A stretch of 64,000 nt of DNA. It comes from Nocardioides sp. S5 (GTDB taxonomy: Bacteria > Actinomycetota > Actinomycetes > Propionibacteriales > Nocardioidaceae). How positions within the stretch are numbered: position 1 is the first letter of the stretch; the number at the start of each line of letters is the position of its first letter. The DNA lies in NCBI RefSeq assembly GCF_017310035.1, contig NZ_CP022296.1, positions 2,418,001 to 2,482,000 of the forward strand. The letters run 5' to 3'. Of this stretch, positions 35,580 through 43,133 are shown piece by piece. A program made the position numbers and the translations under genes. The notes under the pieces were generated by a model. That model was not told the origin of the DNA. It worked only from the letters and a program-made list of their open reading frames with translations, and searched no databases.

Positions 35580-36029
35580 GTGTCCGACCGGTTCGCCGAC
35601 GCCGTCGCCTCGATGCCCATCCTCCAGGCGATGGGCATCCGTCTCGTCGACGTGGGCCCGGGCCGCGCGGTCGCCGACCTGCCGGCCGAGCCCAACGTCA
35701 ACCACTTCGGCGTCACCTACGCCGGCTCCCTCTTCAGCGTTGCCGAGATGCTCGGCGGCGTGCTGAGCCTGGCGACCTTCGACCTCGACGCGGACGGTGA
35801 GCTCGCGGGCTTCGTGCCGCTCGTCAAGGAGGCGAGCATCCGCTTCCGGCGGCCCGCGCTGGGCGTCGTACGCGCCTCGACGAGCCTGTCCGAGGACGAG
35901 GTGGCGCGGGTGCGCGACGACGCGCTCGCGACCGGCAAGGGGGAGTTCGTGCTGGAGGCGACGATCACCGATGCGCAGGGCGCGGTCGTCGCCACGACGG
36001 TCGGGACCTACCAGCTGCGGCGGTTCTGA
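35580..36029 (+). CDS. Hot-dog-fold thioesterase-like protein (YiiD/DUF4442 type)
   Basis: The 149-aa single-domain hot-dog protein has ADLPAEPNVNHFGVTYAGSL as the helix-bearing region and EASIRFRRPALGVVRA as a strand pair. This resembles DUF4442/YiiD_C thioesterases acting on acyl-CoA or acyl carrier proteins. The acyl substrate is unknown. It begins 1 bp after mmuM and its stop overlaps the next start (TGATG). Confidence 0.75.
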   Translation: MSDRFADAVASMPILQAMGIRLVDVGPGRAVADLPAEPNVNHFGVTYAGSLFSVAEMLGGVLSLATFDLDADGELAGFVPLVKEASIRFRRPALGVVRASTSLSEDEVARVRDDALATGKGEFVLEATITDAQGAVVATTVGTYQLRRF

Positions 36030-36562
36030 TGCGGCGCTGCAGGCTGCACGTGATGGGCGCGAGCGGGTCGGGCACGACGACGCTCGCGCGCACGCTCGCG
36101 TCGTGGTGGTCGGTCCCGCACGCGGACGCCGACGACTATTTCTGGGTGCCCACCGACCCGCCGTACGCCGAGAAGCGGCCGGAGCCTGACCGGATGGCCC
36201 TCATGCGACAGGTGTTCGTCCCGCGCGAGGCGTGGGTGCTGTCGGGCTCGATGCTGGGCTGGGGGGAGGAGGTCGTCGCGGAGTGCGACGCGGTGGTGTT
36301 CCTGCGGCTCGACCCGGCCGAGCGGATGCGCCGGCTGCACGCCCGCGAGGAGCTGCGCCGGGAGGGACGCACGGTCGACCCGGACGCCTGGGAGGAGTTC
36401 CTCACCTGGGCGAGCGGCTACGACGACCCGGAGTTCACCGGCCGCAGCCTCTGGGCGCACGAGGAGTGGCTCGCCGAGGTGGGACGGCCCGTGCTGACGC
36501 TCGACAGCGCCGCACCTCCGGACGAGCTGCGCGACGCGGTGCTGGCCTGGGAGCCGCGCTAG
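36029..36562 (+). CDS. P-loop kinase-like protein (adenylate-kinase-like AAA_17/18)
   Basis: The 177-aa protein has a Walker A GASGSGTTTLAR near residue 10, a DADDYFW segment after the first strand, and a lid-like arginine-rich helix DPAERMRRLHAREELRR. It resembles putative adenylate kinases and shikimate-kinase-like P-loop proteins of unknown substrate. In the Walker A lysine position a threonine is present (GSGTTT instead of GSGKST), as in some members of this family; this could reduce or alter nucleotide binding. Confidence 0.75.
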   Translation: MRRCRLHVMGASGSGTTTLARTLASWWSVPHADADDYFWVPTDPPYAEKRPEPDRMALMRQVFVPREAWVLSGSMLGWGEEVVAECDAVVFLRLDPAERMRRLHAREELRREGRTVDPDAWEEFLTWASGYDDPEFTGRSLWAHEEWLAEVGRPVLTLDSAAPPDELRDAVLAWEPR

Positions 36563-36572
36563 CGCGGCACGC

Positions 36573-37181
36573 TCAGCCGAGGGGAGTCCGCCCGGAGCAC
36601 GACGCCATCCCGAGCCACGTGTGCCGGTTGCCCCACCAGCACCAACCGACCTTGGGTGCGTCCTTGCGCTCGCGCCCGTCACGACCGGTGCCGTTGCTGA
36701 TCCACAGCGCCGGCGTGCGGGCGTCGTAGGTCCCGTTGGCCTTGCGCAACCTCGACCCGATGGTCATGAAGCACCGGTTGCGCTCGAGCACGTCCGGGCC
36801 CTGAAGCACCCAGTGCACGCCCTCGACGAGGGTGAGCGGCGACCGGCCCGCCGCCAGGATCTTCGGCAGGCACTCCTCGGGGCTCCGGTTCGCGTGCTCG
36901 TCGCCGCGGTCGAGGCCGCCCACGACGTACGGCGCCGAAGGCAGGGGAGCGGCGTCGGTGGCGTCGAAGGAGTCCACGTCCGTCATGTCCTCGACCACGA
37001 AGCCGGTCCGCTCGCCCCGGGTCATCAGCGCGGCCAGGACGGAGGCCGGTGCCGCGGTGACGAGGAGTCCGTCCTGACTTGTCGCGGCGGCGGCTCGCAG
37101 CTGGTCGGCAGCAATGCCGGCGTGCTCGTGCACACCGAGAGAGATGAGTCGGTCGGCCTGGACGGTGGGACTGGGCAGCAT
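36573..37181 (-). CDS. DUF5701-family protein
   Basis: The 202-aa protein matches what I know of the actinobacterial DUF5701 family: LTLVEGVHWVLQGPDVLERNRCFM, TPALWISNGTGRD and the C-terminal WCWWGNRHTWLGMASCSGR. The function is unknown. The ATG at 37181 is preceded by GAGAGGAA at 5-6 nt; a start 29 codons further upstream is possible but unlikely. It converges on the P-loop gene (10 bp between the stops) and is divergent from the LigD-type gene. Confidence 0.75.
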   Translation of the reverse strand: MLPSPTVQADRLISLGVHEHAGIAADQLRAAAATSQDGLLVTAAPASVLAALMTRGERTGFVVEDMTDVDSFDATDAAPLPSAPYVVGGLDRGDEHANRSPEECLPKILAAGRSPLTLVEGVHWVLQGPDVLERNRCFMTIGSRLRKANGTYDARTPALWISNGTGRDGRERKDAPKVGWCWWGNRHTWLGMASCSGRTPLG

Positions 37182-37258
37182 GGGTTCCTCTCGACGTACG
37201 ACGGGCGAGTGTCCAACGCACCGTGCGTCACAAGGGTTCCCGTGGCAGGGTCGTCCGC

Positions 37259-37621
37259 ATGCCGACACCGGCCCGCTTCGTCCTCCACGACCACCGCAAG
37301 CCGTCGCCGCACTTCGACCTCCGGCTCGAGGAGGACGGTGTGCTGCGCAGCTGGGCGGTGCCCAAGGGGCTGCCGGACGACCCGGCGCGGGACCGGCTGG
37401 CCATCGCCGTCGACGACCACGCGCTGGGCCACGTCGACTTCGAGGACGAGCACAAGTCCGTCGCGGACACCGGCACCTGGGAGGAGCACGACCGCGACGA
37501 ACGTCGGCTCGTGTTCTCGCTGCACGGACGTGACGGCGTACGCCGCTATGCGCTGATCCACACCAAAGGCACGCAGTGGTTGCTGCACCTGACCAAGGAC
37601 CAAACCGTCAACGTGGGTTGA
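37259..37621 (+). CDS. Stand-alone LigD-type 3'-phosphoesterase domain protein
   Basis: This 120-aa protein is the PE domain alone: FVLHDHRKPSPHFDLRL holds the catalytic HxxRxxxxHxDxR pattern, followed by LRSWAVPKGLP and DFEDEH...GTW. In bacterial LigD this domain trims 3'-phosphates and ribonucleotides during non-homologous end joining. No ligase, polymerase or Ku gene is nearby in the window. The ATG at 37259 lies 77 bp from the divergent DUF5701 start. The small HTH gene begins 33 bp downstream. Confidence 0.88.
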   Translation: MPTPARFVLHDHRKPSPHFDLRLEEDGVLRSWAVPKGLPDDPARDRLAIAVDDHALGHVDFEDEHKSVADTGTWEEHDRDERRLVFSLHGRDGVRRYALIHTKGTQWLLHLTKDQTVNVG

Positions 37622-37652
37622 CAGATCGTCGGTCGTCAATCAAGATTGACGA
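37618..37652 (+). promoter_or_regulatory. Promoter with overlapping operator for the small HTH gene
   Basis: TTGACA (37618-37623), a 17-bp spacer and CAAGAT (37641-37646) form a near-consensus promoter, placing the transcript start at about the ATG (37654). TCGTCAATCAAGATTGACGA (37633-37652), a perfect palindrome with 9-bp arms, overlaps the -10 and start region. Binding there would block transcription, so autorepression by the encoded HTH protein is plausible. Confidence 0.65.
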
Positions 37653-37653
37653 T

Positions 37654-37863
37654 ATGAGAACAGCCGTGGATGCCGAGGACTCGGGGGAGGAGAGCCCCTT
37701 GGGGGAGCTGATGCGGATCGCACGTGCCAAGCACGAGCTCGCCGCAGCCGAGGCGGTGGCCGTCCGCCGCGCCCGGATCCACGGCTACAGCTGGGCGGAG
37801 ATCGGAACCATGCTGGGCGTCAGCAAGCAGGCCATGCACAAGAAGTACGGGAAGTTCGCGTGA
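37654..37863 (+). CDS. Small helix-turn-helix protein, 69 aa
   Basis: The C-terminal ~30 residues (RARIHGYSWAEIGTMLGVSKQAMHKKYGKFA region) form an HTH resembling those of sigma-70 region 4 or helix-turn-helix 23-type proteins; the N-terminal half is a charged helix (MRIARAKHELAAAEAVAV). The gene seems leaderless, 7 nt after a CAAGAT hexamer. Its stop overlaps the next start (GTGA), coupling it to a mycothiol-dependent-isomerase-like gene. It is probably a DNA-binding autoregulator. Confidence 0.8.
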   Translation: MRTAVDAEDSGEESPLGELMRIARAKHELAAAEAVAVRRARIHGYSWAEIGTMLGVSKQAMHKKYGKFA

Positions 37864-38548
37864 CCCCGGCGCCCGACCGCAGTTGGCTCGACCTGCTGCG
37901 CACGCAGGCCGAGCGGTTCGCCCAGGTCGTCGAGCACGGCGACCCAGCCCGGGAGGTCATCTCGTGCCCGGGGTGGACGCTGCGTGACCTGACCGACCAC
38001 CTCGGCGGCGTGCACCAGTGGGCCGCCCACGCTGTCGTCGAGGGCGACCCGAGCCTCGAGCCCGAGCCGGCACCGCCTGCAGGCGCCGCCGGACTGGCCG
38101 CCTGGTACCGCCGGTACGCCACGACCCTCGTCGACGTCCTCACGGCTCGACCAGCGGAGGCGCCCGCGTGGACCCTGGATCGCGACGACAGGACCGCTGG
38201 CTTCTGGCGGCGGCGCCAGGTCCACGAGGTCACGATGCACCTCTGGGACGCCGAGCACGCCCTGGGCATGGCGCAGCCGATCGAGCCGGCGCTCGCTGGG
38301 ACGGCGTGGCGGAGGTCGTCCACATCCTGTACCCGCGTCAGGTACGGCTGGGGCGTACGACAGCTCGGACGACCGCCGTCCGGCTCACGCCATCGGACCT
38401 CGACGAGAGCATCGTGATCGGCGACGGTGATCCGGTCGACGTCGTAGCCCCGGCAGAGGTCCTCCTGAGAACTCTGTGGCACCGCAACACGCACGACGAG
38501 GTCGAGTCACGCTCGATCGAACTGCTGTCCGGAGCGCTGACACCCTGA
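37860..38548 (+). pseudogene. Maleylpyruvate isomerase/mycothiol-dependent-like protein, frameshifted
   Basis: The first part (37860 to about 38300) encodes a DinB/MDMPI-type domain: VISCPGWTLRDLTDHLGGVHQWAAH with the family's histidines, and QVHEVTMHLWDAEHALG. The frame then runs into unrelated arginine/serine-rich sequence, while the expected C-terminal part (WDGVAEVVHILYPRQ to WHRNTHDEVESRS) continues in another frame up to 38548. The change needs a net -1 shift near 38295-38310, where CGCTCGCTGGGACGG occurs. Either the gene is broken, or one base is missing in the read. Confidence 0.7.
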
Positions 38549-38573
38549 GAGCAGCCACCGGTGGGATCAGCGC

Positions 38574-38612
38574 GTGAATATATCGCCGATAACTGATATT
38601 ATGTCAGATAGT
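38574..38612. promoter_or_regulatory. AT-rich island with short dyads before the aldo/keto reductase gene
   Basis: This ~39-bp tract (GAATATATCGCC...GTCAGATAG) is far richer in A+T than the surrounding ~70% GC sequence. It contains TATCGCCGATA (arms TATC/GATA, 38581-38591) and CTGATATTATGTCAG (arms CTGA/TCAG, 38594-38608). Such islands usually are operators or promoter upstream elements. It is ~50 bp before the -10 of the reductase gene. Confidence 0.4.
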
Positions 38613-38671
38613 GCAGGTCGAGCCTCCCCTCCACGAACTACACCGGTGTCGGACGTCGCTACGGTGGACGC

Positions 38672-39511
38672 ATGGCTGACATCCCGACGTACGCCCTCAA
38701 CGACGGCACCACGATCCCGGCGATCGGCTTCGGCACCTACCCGTTGCGCGGCGAGGCCGGCACCGGCGCGATCCTCAGCGCGCTCGAGGCCGGCTACCGG
38801 CTGCTCGACACCGCGGTGAACTACGACAACGAGTTCGAGGTCGGCGAGGCGCTGCGTCGCTCCGGGCTCGCGCGTGACGAGGTGCTCGTGGCCAGCAAGA
38901 TCCCCGGTCGCCACCACGGCTACGACGACGCCATCGCTTCGGTCCGTGGCTCGCTGGAGCGCCTGGGCGTCGACCACACCGACCTGCACCTCATCCACTG
39001 GCCCAACCCCAGCCAGGGCAAGTACGTCGAGGCGTGGCGCGCGCTGGTGCAGCTGCAGAAGGACGGCCTGGTCCGCTCGATCGGTGTCTCGAACTTCACC
39101 GAGGAGCACCTCGGCCGCGTCATCGACGACACCGGCGTCACGCCGGCGGTCAACCAGGTCGAGCTGCACCCCCGCTTCCCGCAGGCCCGGATGCGCGAGG
39201 TCCACGAGCGGCTCGGCATCCGCACCGAGGCGTGGAGCCCGATGGGCAAGCGTCGCGCCCCGCTCGACGAGGACGCCGTGACGTCGGCCGCACGAGCCCA
39301 CGACGTCTCCCCCGGCCAGGTCATCCTGCGCTGGCACGTCCAGCTCGGGTCGCTGCCGATCCCCAAGTCGGCCGACGCCGGACGCCAGGCGCAGAACCTC
39401 GACGTCTTCGGCTTCGAGCTCACCGCCGAGGAGATGTCGGCCATCACCGCGCTCGGCGAGGACGACGGGCGCCTGTTCGGTGGCGACCCCGACACCCACG
39501 AGGAGATGTGA
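38672..39511 (+). CDS. Aldo/keto reductase (AKR5-like)
   Basis: The 279-aa NADPH-dependent reductase has the catalytic tetrad residues D46 and Y51 (LLDTAVNYDNE), K76 (ASKIPG) and H109 (LIHWPNP), plus the family signature IGVSNFTEEHL and the cofactor-binding IPKSADAGRQ. It resembles 2,5-diketo-D-gluconate reductase-like AKRs with broad carbonyl substrates. The ATG lies 6 nt after TACGGT, so the transcript is probably leaderless. The AT-rich island upstream may control it. Confidence 0.9.
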   Translation: MADIPTYALNDGTTIPAIGFGTYPLRGEAGTGAILSALEAGYRLLDTAVNYDNEFEVGEALRRSGLARDEVLVASKIPGRHHGYDDAIASVRGSLERLGVDHTDLHLIHWPNPSQGKYVEAWRALVQLQKDGLVRSIGVSNFTEEHLGRVIDDTGVTPAVNQVELHPRFPQARMREVHERLGIRTEAWSPMGKRRAPLDEDAVTSAARAHDVSPGQVILRWHVQLGSLPIPKSADAGRQAQNLDVFGFELTAEEMSAITALGEDDGRLFGGDPDTHEEM

Positions 39512-39536
39512 GGCGCGGCTCGTTACGATCGCCCGC

Positions 39537-40253
39537 ATGTCGAAGCGACCCGCACTGAAGCGTCCTGCCGCCGTCCTGGCGTGCCTGTCCGTCCTCGTCC
39601 TCGCCGGGTGCGGTGACAACGGCGACGACACCGCGTCGGACCCCGCGAGCAGCTCGGAGTCGTCCTCGGAGACCACGGCCTCCGGCGAGACCACGACGTG
39701 CGACTACCCCGAGGACGGCCGCGAGGCCGCGCGCGAGGTCGAGGTGCCGGACGCCGAGGCGCAGGCAGAGGGCACGATCGCCGCGACCATCACGACCAAC
39801 TTCGGCGACATCGGCCTCACGTTGGACGCCGCGAGCGCGCCGTGCACGGTCAACTCGTTCGTCTCGCTCGCCGAGCAGGGGTTCTACGACGACACGCCGT
39901 GCCCGCGCATCGGCGACATGGAGGGCTTCGGCATCCTCCAGTGCGGCGACCCGACCGGCACCGGGGCGGGTGGCGCGGGGTACTCCTTCGCCGACGAGCT
40001 GAGCGGTGACGAGACCTACCCCGCCGGCACCCTGGCCATGGCCAACGCCGGGCCCGACACCAACGGCTCGCAGTTCTTCCTGGTCTTCCGCGACTCGCAG
40101 TTCCCGCCGAGCTACAACGTGTTCGGCACGATCGACGCCGCAGGCCTCGAGGTGCTCGACGAGATCGCCGCGGTCGGCAACGACAACGCCAACCCTGCCG
40201 GCGGCGGTGCGCCCAACGAGGACGTCACCATCGAGTCCGTCACGGTCGGCTGA
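39537..40253 (+). CDS. Lipoprotein cyclophilin-type peptidyl-prolyl isomerase
   Basis: The 238-aa protein has a lipoprotein signal peptide with lipobox LVLAGC (Cys near 25), a Ser/Thr/Glu-rich linker, and a cyclophilin domain (about 80-235) with the segments GFYDDTPCPRIGD, AMANAGPDTNGSQFFL and YNVFGTIDA. It would fold extracytoplasmic proteins at the membrane surface. The arginine of the classical HRV/F motif is present as CPRI. The ATG is 7 nt after TACGAT, a leaderless layout. It converges on and overlaps the OsmC gene by 14 bp. Confidence 0.9.
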   Translation: MSKRPALKRPAAVLACLSVLVLAGCGDNGDDTASDPASSSESSSETTASGETTTCDYPEDGREAAREVEVPDAEAQAEGTIAATITTNFGDIGLTLDAASAPCTVNSFVSLAEQGFYDDTPCPRIGDMEGFGILQCGDPTGTGAGGAGYSFADELSGDETYPAGTLAMANAGPDTNGSQFFLVFRDSQFPPSYNVFGTIDAAGLEVLDEIAAVGNDNANPAGGGAPNEDVTIESVTVG

Positions 40254-40692
40254 CGGGCTCCTCGGGACCGAGGTCGTCGTAGACGACGTCCTCACCCAGC
40301 TGCACGGTCCGCGAGACCGTGCACAGGCGGTCGCGCGACATCGCGATGGCCGACTGCACCCTGTCGCGTGCGGCGTCGCCGTCGGGTCCCTCGGGGAACT
40401 CCACCTCGAAGGACACCCGCAGCCCGGTCAGGTGGTTGCCGTGCGCGTCGCGCACCTTCTCCCCCTCGGCTCGTACGTCGAAGCGGGTGCTCGTCGTGCG
40501 CTTGTGCGTGATCGCCTCGACGTCGAGCGCGCTGCAACCGGCGATCGCGGCCAGGAGGAGCTCGACCGGCGTGAAGTCGGGGTCATCTCCCCCGGTGCCG
40601 AAGAAGGTCTCCCCGCCACGGGCGTTGGTGGCCTTGAAGCGGGCCGGGCCGATGCGGGTGATGTCGACGCTGCGCAGGGTCTCGTCCGTCAT
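40240..40692 (-). CDS. OsmC-family protein
   Basis: The 150-aa OsmC/Ohr-fold protein has FTPVELLLAAIAGCSALDVEAI, whose cysteine is the C-terminal member of the peroxidatic pair, and the family's beta-rich N-terminus. The upstream cysteine typical of active peroxidases is not obvious, so it may be the OsmC-like non-Ohr type. The ATG at 40692 has AGGG about 8 nt upstream. It overlaps the cyclophilin end. Confidence 0.85.
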   Translation of the reverse strand: MTDETLRSVDITRIGPARFKATNARGGETFFGTGGDDPDFTPVELLLAAIAGCSALDVEAITHKRTTSTRFDVRAEGEKVRDAHGNHLTGLRVSFEVEFPEGPDGDAARDRVQSAIAMSRDRLCTVSRTVQLGEDVVYDDLGPEEPVSRP

Positions 40693-40728
40693 GCAGGACA
40701 CCCTGCCAGAGGGGGCTCTGGCGCCGGG

Positions 40729-40872
40729 TCAGCGTGGTGCGCGACGCACGGCGCGACGGGCGCGGCGCTCCTCACGTCGAGCGATCTCCACGCTCCGCAG
40801 GAGGGCTTGGTCCTCGACCGAGTGGGCCCGTGCATCGACGAGGCTCAGGGCGAGGTGCAGCTGCGAGATCAT
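40729..40872 (-). CDS. Small basic protein, 47 aa
   Basis: This gene is too short for usual length cut-offs, but it has a strong ribosome binding site (GGAAGGA, about 8 nt before ATG 40872). Its product starts MISQLHLALSLVDARAHS, a short helix-like part, and continues with a very basic Arg-rich helix (ARREERRARRAVRRAPR). Related short proteins with the same MIS(Q/H)LHLALS beginning occur, to my recollection, in Nocardioides. The function is unknown; nucleic-acid binding is possible from charge alone. Confidence 0.6.
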   Translation of the reverse strand: MISQLHLALSLVDARAHSVEDQALLRSVEIARREERRARRAVRRAPR

Positions 40873-40921
40873 GGGGATCTTCCTTCCGAGGGCATCCGGC
40901 CCTCCACGTGATGAGCAGTGA

Positions 40922-40957
40922 ATGTAAGGTGTGCTCGCGCTATCGCGGCTCTTACAT
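40922..40957. promoter_or_regulatory. Inverted repeat ATGTAAG ... CTTACAT
   Basis: Perfect 7-bp arms (40922-40928 and 40951-40957) enclose 22 bp that include CGCGCTATCGCG. It is about 50 bp upstream of the 47-codon gene (minus) and ~100 bp before fdhD (plus). It might be an operator for either gene. No clear -35/-10 pair was recognised around it. Confidence 0.3.
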
Positions 40958-41056
40958 CCTAGTGAGCCCGCAGGCTCGGCGCTGCATCGTTGACAGGGTG
41001 ATCTCGACCACCCGCCGACCCCTGGTCCGTGACCGCCCGGCGGCTAGGGTCGTCGA

Positions 41057-41884
41057 GTGGTGAGTGAGCGCGTGAGACGTCCCGGCCCCTCGGTCCGGAC
41101 CCGGGTCGTGGAGCACTTCGCCGAGCGCGAGGTCCCCCGTGAGGACCGGCTGATCACCGAGGAGCCGCTCGAGATCCGTGTACGTGCCAGGGCGCTGCCG
41201 CCGCGCCGCGCCTGGGTCACGATGCGCACCCCCGGCCACGACTTCGAGCTCGCGGCCGGCTGGCTGGTGCACGAGGGGGTCGCCGACCCCGGTGCGCTCA
41301 CCCAGGTGGCCTACTGCACCGACACCGACCTGGCTCCCGAGCAGGAGTTCAACGTCGTCACCGTGACGCTGACCGATGCCGCGGACCTCCCGCACCGGCA
41401 CGTCTCAGCCTCCGCCGGGTCATCGGCCTGCGGGGTCTGCGGCAAGGACAGCGTCGAGGACGCGCTCACCGCCCGGACGGCGACTCCGTGGTCCGGATCG
41501 CGCCCCGACGCGGACGTCGTACGACGCCTGCCCGACGCGCTGCGGGAGCGCCAGACCCTCTTCGAGCGAACCGGCGGCGTCCACGCGGCGGGGCTCGCCG
41601 ACGCCGACGGCACGCTGCTGGTGGTGCGCGAGGACGTGGGGCGCCACAACGCGGTCGACAAGGTCGTGGGCGCCAGGGTGCTGGCCGGCGAGCCCGCGGC
41701 CGCTGCGTGCCTCGTGCTCAGCGGACGGGTCGGCTTCGAGCTGGTCCAGAAGGCCGCCGCCAGCGGCATCGGCTCCATCGTCGCCGTCGGCGCCCCCACC
41801 AGCCTCGCTGCCCGCCTGGCCCAGGACGCCGGCATCGACCTGTGGGGATTCACCTCCCCGGGACGCTCGGTCCGCTACTGCTGA
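41057..41884 (+). CDS. fdhD: FdhD, formate dehydrogenase sulfurtransferase
   Basis: The 275-aa protein passes sulfur to the molybdenum or tungsten bis-MGD cofactor of formate dehydrogenase. The essential cysteine loop is CGVCGKDS, the segment VREDVGRHNAVDKVVG is highly typical, and the C-terminus ends GFTSPGRSVRYC. The GTG at 41057 lies 6 nt after TAGGGT, so it is likely leaderless. No formate dehydrogenase gene is in the window, so the partner lies elsewhere. Confidence 0.95.
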   Translation: MVSERVRRPGPSVRTRVVEHFAEREVPREDRLITEEPLEIRVRARALPPRRAWVTMRTPGHDFELAAGWLVHEGVADPGALTQVAYCTDTDLAPEQEFNVVTVTLTDAADLPHRHVSASAGSSACGVCGKDSVEDALTARTATPWSGSRPDADVVRRLPDALRERQTLFERTGGVHAAGLADADGTLLVVREDVGRHNAVDKVVGARVLAGEPAAAACLVLSGRVGFELVQKAAASGIGSIVAVGAPTSLAARLAQDAGIDLWGFTSPGRSVRYC

Positions 41885-41913
41885 GCACCCTCGCGCGGCG
41901 TGGTGGCCCGCCG

Positions 41914-41936
41914 CTGTCGGTGCGGCGTTCTACGGT
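41914..41936 (+). promoter_or_regulatory. PafBC-type (RecA-NDp) promoter of sbcDC
   Basis: CTGTCGGTG (41914-41922), exactly 8 nt, and TACGGT (41931-41936) match the RecA-NDp pattern TGTCRGTG-N8-TANNNT in every defined position. The GTG of sbcD follows after 6 nt, so the mRNA is leaderless. PafB and PafC, which work at such promoters in mycobacteria, are encoded at 525-2491. Confidence 0.7.
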
Positions 41937-41942
41937 CGTCAC

Positions 41943-43133
41943 GTGCGCATCCTCCACACCTCCGACTGGCACCTCGGGAGGTCCTTCCACCGCGAGGACC
42001 TCCTCGGGCACCAGGGTGCGTTCGTCGACCACCTGCTCGAGGTGGTGGACGCGGAGAAGGTCGACGTCGTGGTGGTCTCCGGCGACGTCTACGACCGCGC
42101 GCTCCCCCACGTCGACGCCGTCGCGCTCGCGGACGAGACCTTCGCGCGGCTCGCCGCGTCCCGCGCCAAGGTCGTCGTCAGCAGTGGCAACCACGACAGC
42201 GCCCAGCGCCTGGGCTTCGGCTCCCGCCTGATGGACGCCGCAGGCGTGTTCGTCCGCACCAGCGCCGCCTCGGTCGGCAGCCCCGTCGTGCTCAGGGACC
42301 GCCACGGCGACGTCGCGATCCACGCGATCCCCTTCCTCGACCCGTCCGCCCTCCTCGAGCCCTGGTCGCTGGGCCACCGCAGCCACGAGGCGGCGCTGTC
42401 CGAGGCGATGACCCGCGTCCGCCGCGACCTGGCGGCGCGCACGAAGACCCGCTCGGTGGTGATGGCGCACGCGTTCGTGGCAGGCGCCGCCCCGTCGGAG
42501 TCCGAGCGTGACATCAGCGTGGGCGGTGTCTCCCGGGTCTCGACGAGCACCTTCGACGGCATCGACTACACCGCGCTGGGGCACCTCCACGGCCCACACG
42601 TGCTGTCCGACGCGCTGCGCTACTCCGGCTCGCCACTGGCCTACTCCTTCTCCGAGGCCGACCAGGTCAAGGGCAGCTGGCTCGTCGAGCTCAACGCGAA
42701 GGGCTTCGCCTCGGCGCGGTGGATCGACGCCCCGGTCCCGCGCCGGCTCTCACGCATCAGCGGCTCGCTCGCCGAGCTGCTCGCGGACCGCTCGCTGGCC
42801 GACCGCGAGCAGGACTGGGTCCAGGCCACCCTCACCGACGCGCCGCGCCCGGCTCGCGCGATGGAGCAGCTGCGGCGACGCTTCCCTCACACGCTCGTGC
42901 TCCAGTTCCCCGCCCCGGTCAGCGACGTGCAGGCCCCCGGTCGTCCTGCTCCCGGCACCAGCGACCACGCCATCTCGCTCGACTTCATCCGCCACGTGCG
43001 CGGCGTGGAAGCCACTCCCGCTGAGTCCGCACTGCTCCAGGACGCCTTCGACGCCTGCTGCCACGACCCCGAGCTCGACGTCCTCGTGGGCGCGAGCGCC
43101 GGCGGCGCCACCGACGGGGGTGGGCCCGCATGA
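41943..43133 (+). CDS. sbcD: SbcD, exonuclease subunit (Mre11-like)
   Basis: The 396-aa nuclease subunit of the SbcCD complex opens hairpins and trims DNA ends blocked by protein. The metallophosphoesterase motifs appear in order: ILHTSDWHLGRSF, VVVSGDVYDRALP, VVVSSGNHDSAQRL, VMAHAFV and YTALGHLHGPHV. The GTG at 41943 is where homology starts. It overlaps sbcC by 4 bp. The promoter in front matches the PafBC DNA-damage pattern. Confidence 0.95.
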   Translation: MRILHTSDWHLGRSFHREDLLGHQGAFVDHLLEVVDAEKVDVVVVSGDVYDRALPHVDAVALADETFARLAASRAKVVVSSGNHDSAQRLGFGSRLMDAAGVFVRTSAASVGSPVVLRDRHGDVAIHAIPFLDPSALLEPWSLGHRSHEAALSEAMTRVRRDLAARTKTRSVVMAHAFVAGAAPSESERDISVGGVSRVSTSTFDGIDYTALGHLHGPHVLSDALRYSGSPLAYSFSEADQVKGSWLVELNAKGFASARWIDAPVPRRLSRISGSLAELLADRSLADREQDWVQATLTDAPRPARAMEQLRRRFPHTLVLQFPAPVSDVQAPGRPAPGTSDHAISLDFIRHVRGVEATPAESALLQDAFDACCHDPELDVLVGASAGGATDGGGPA

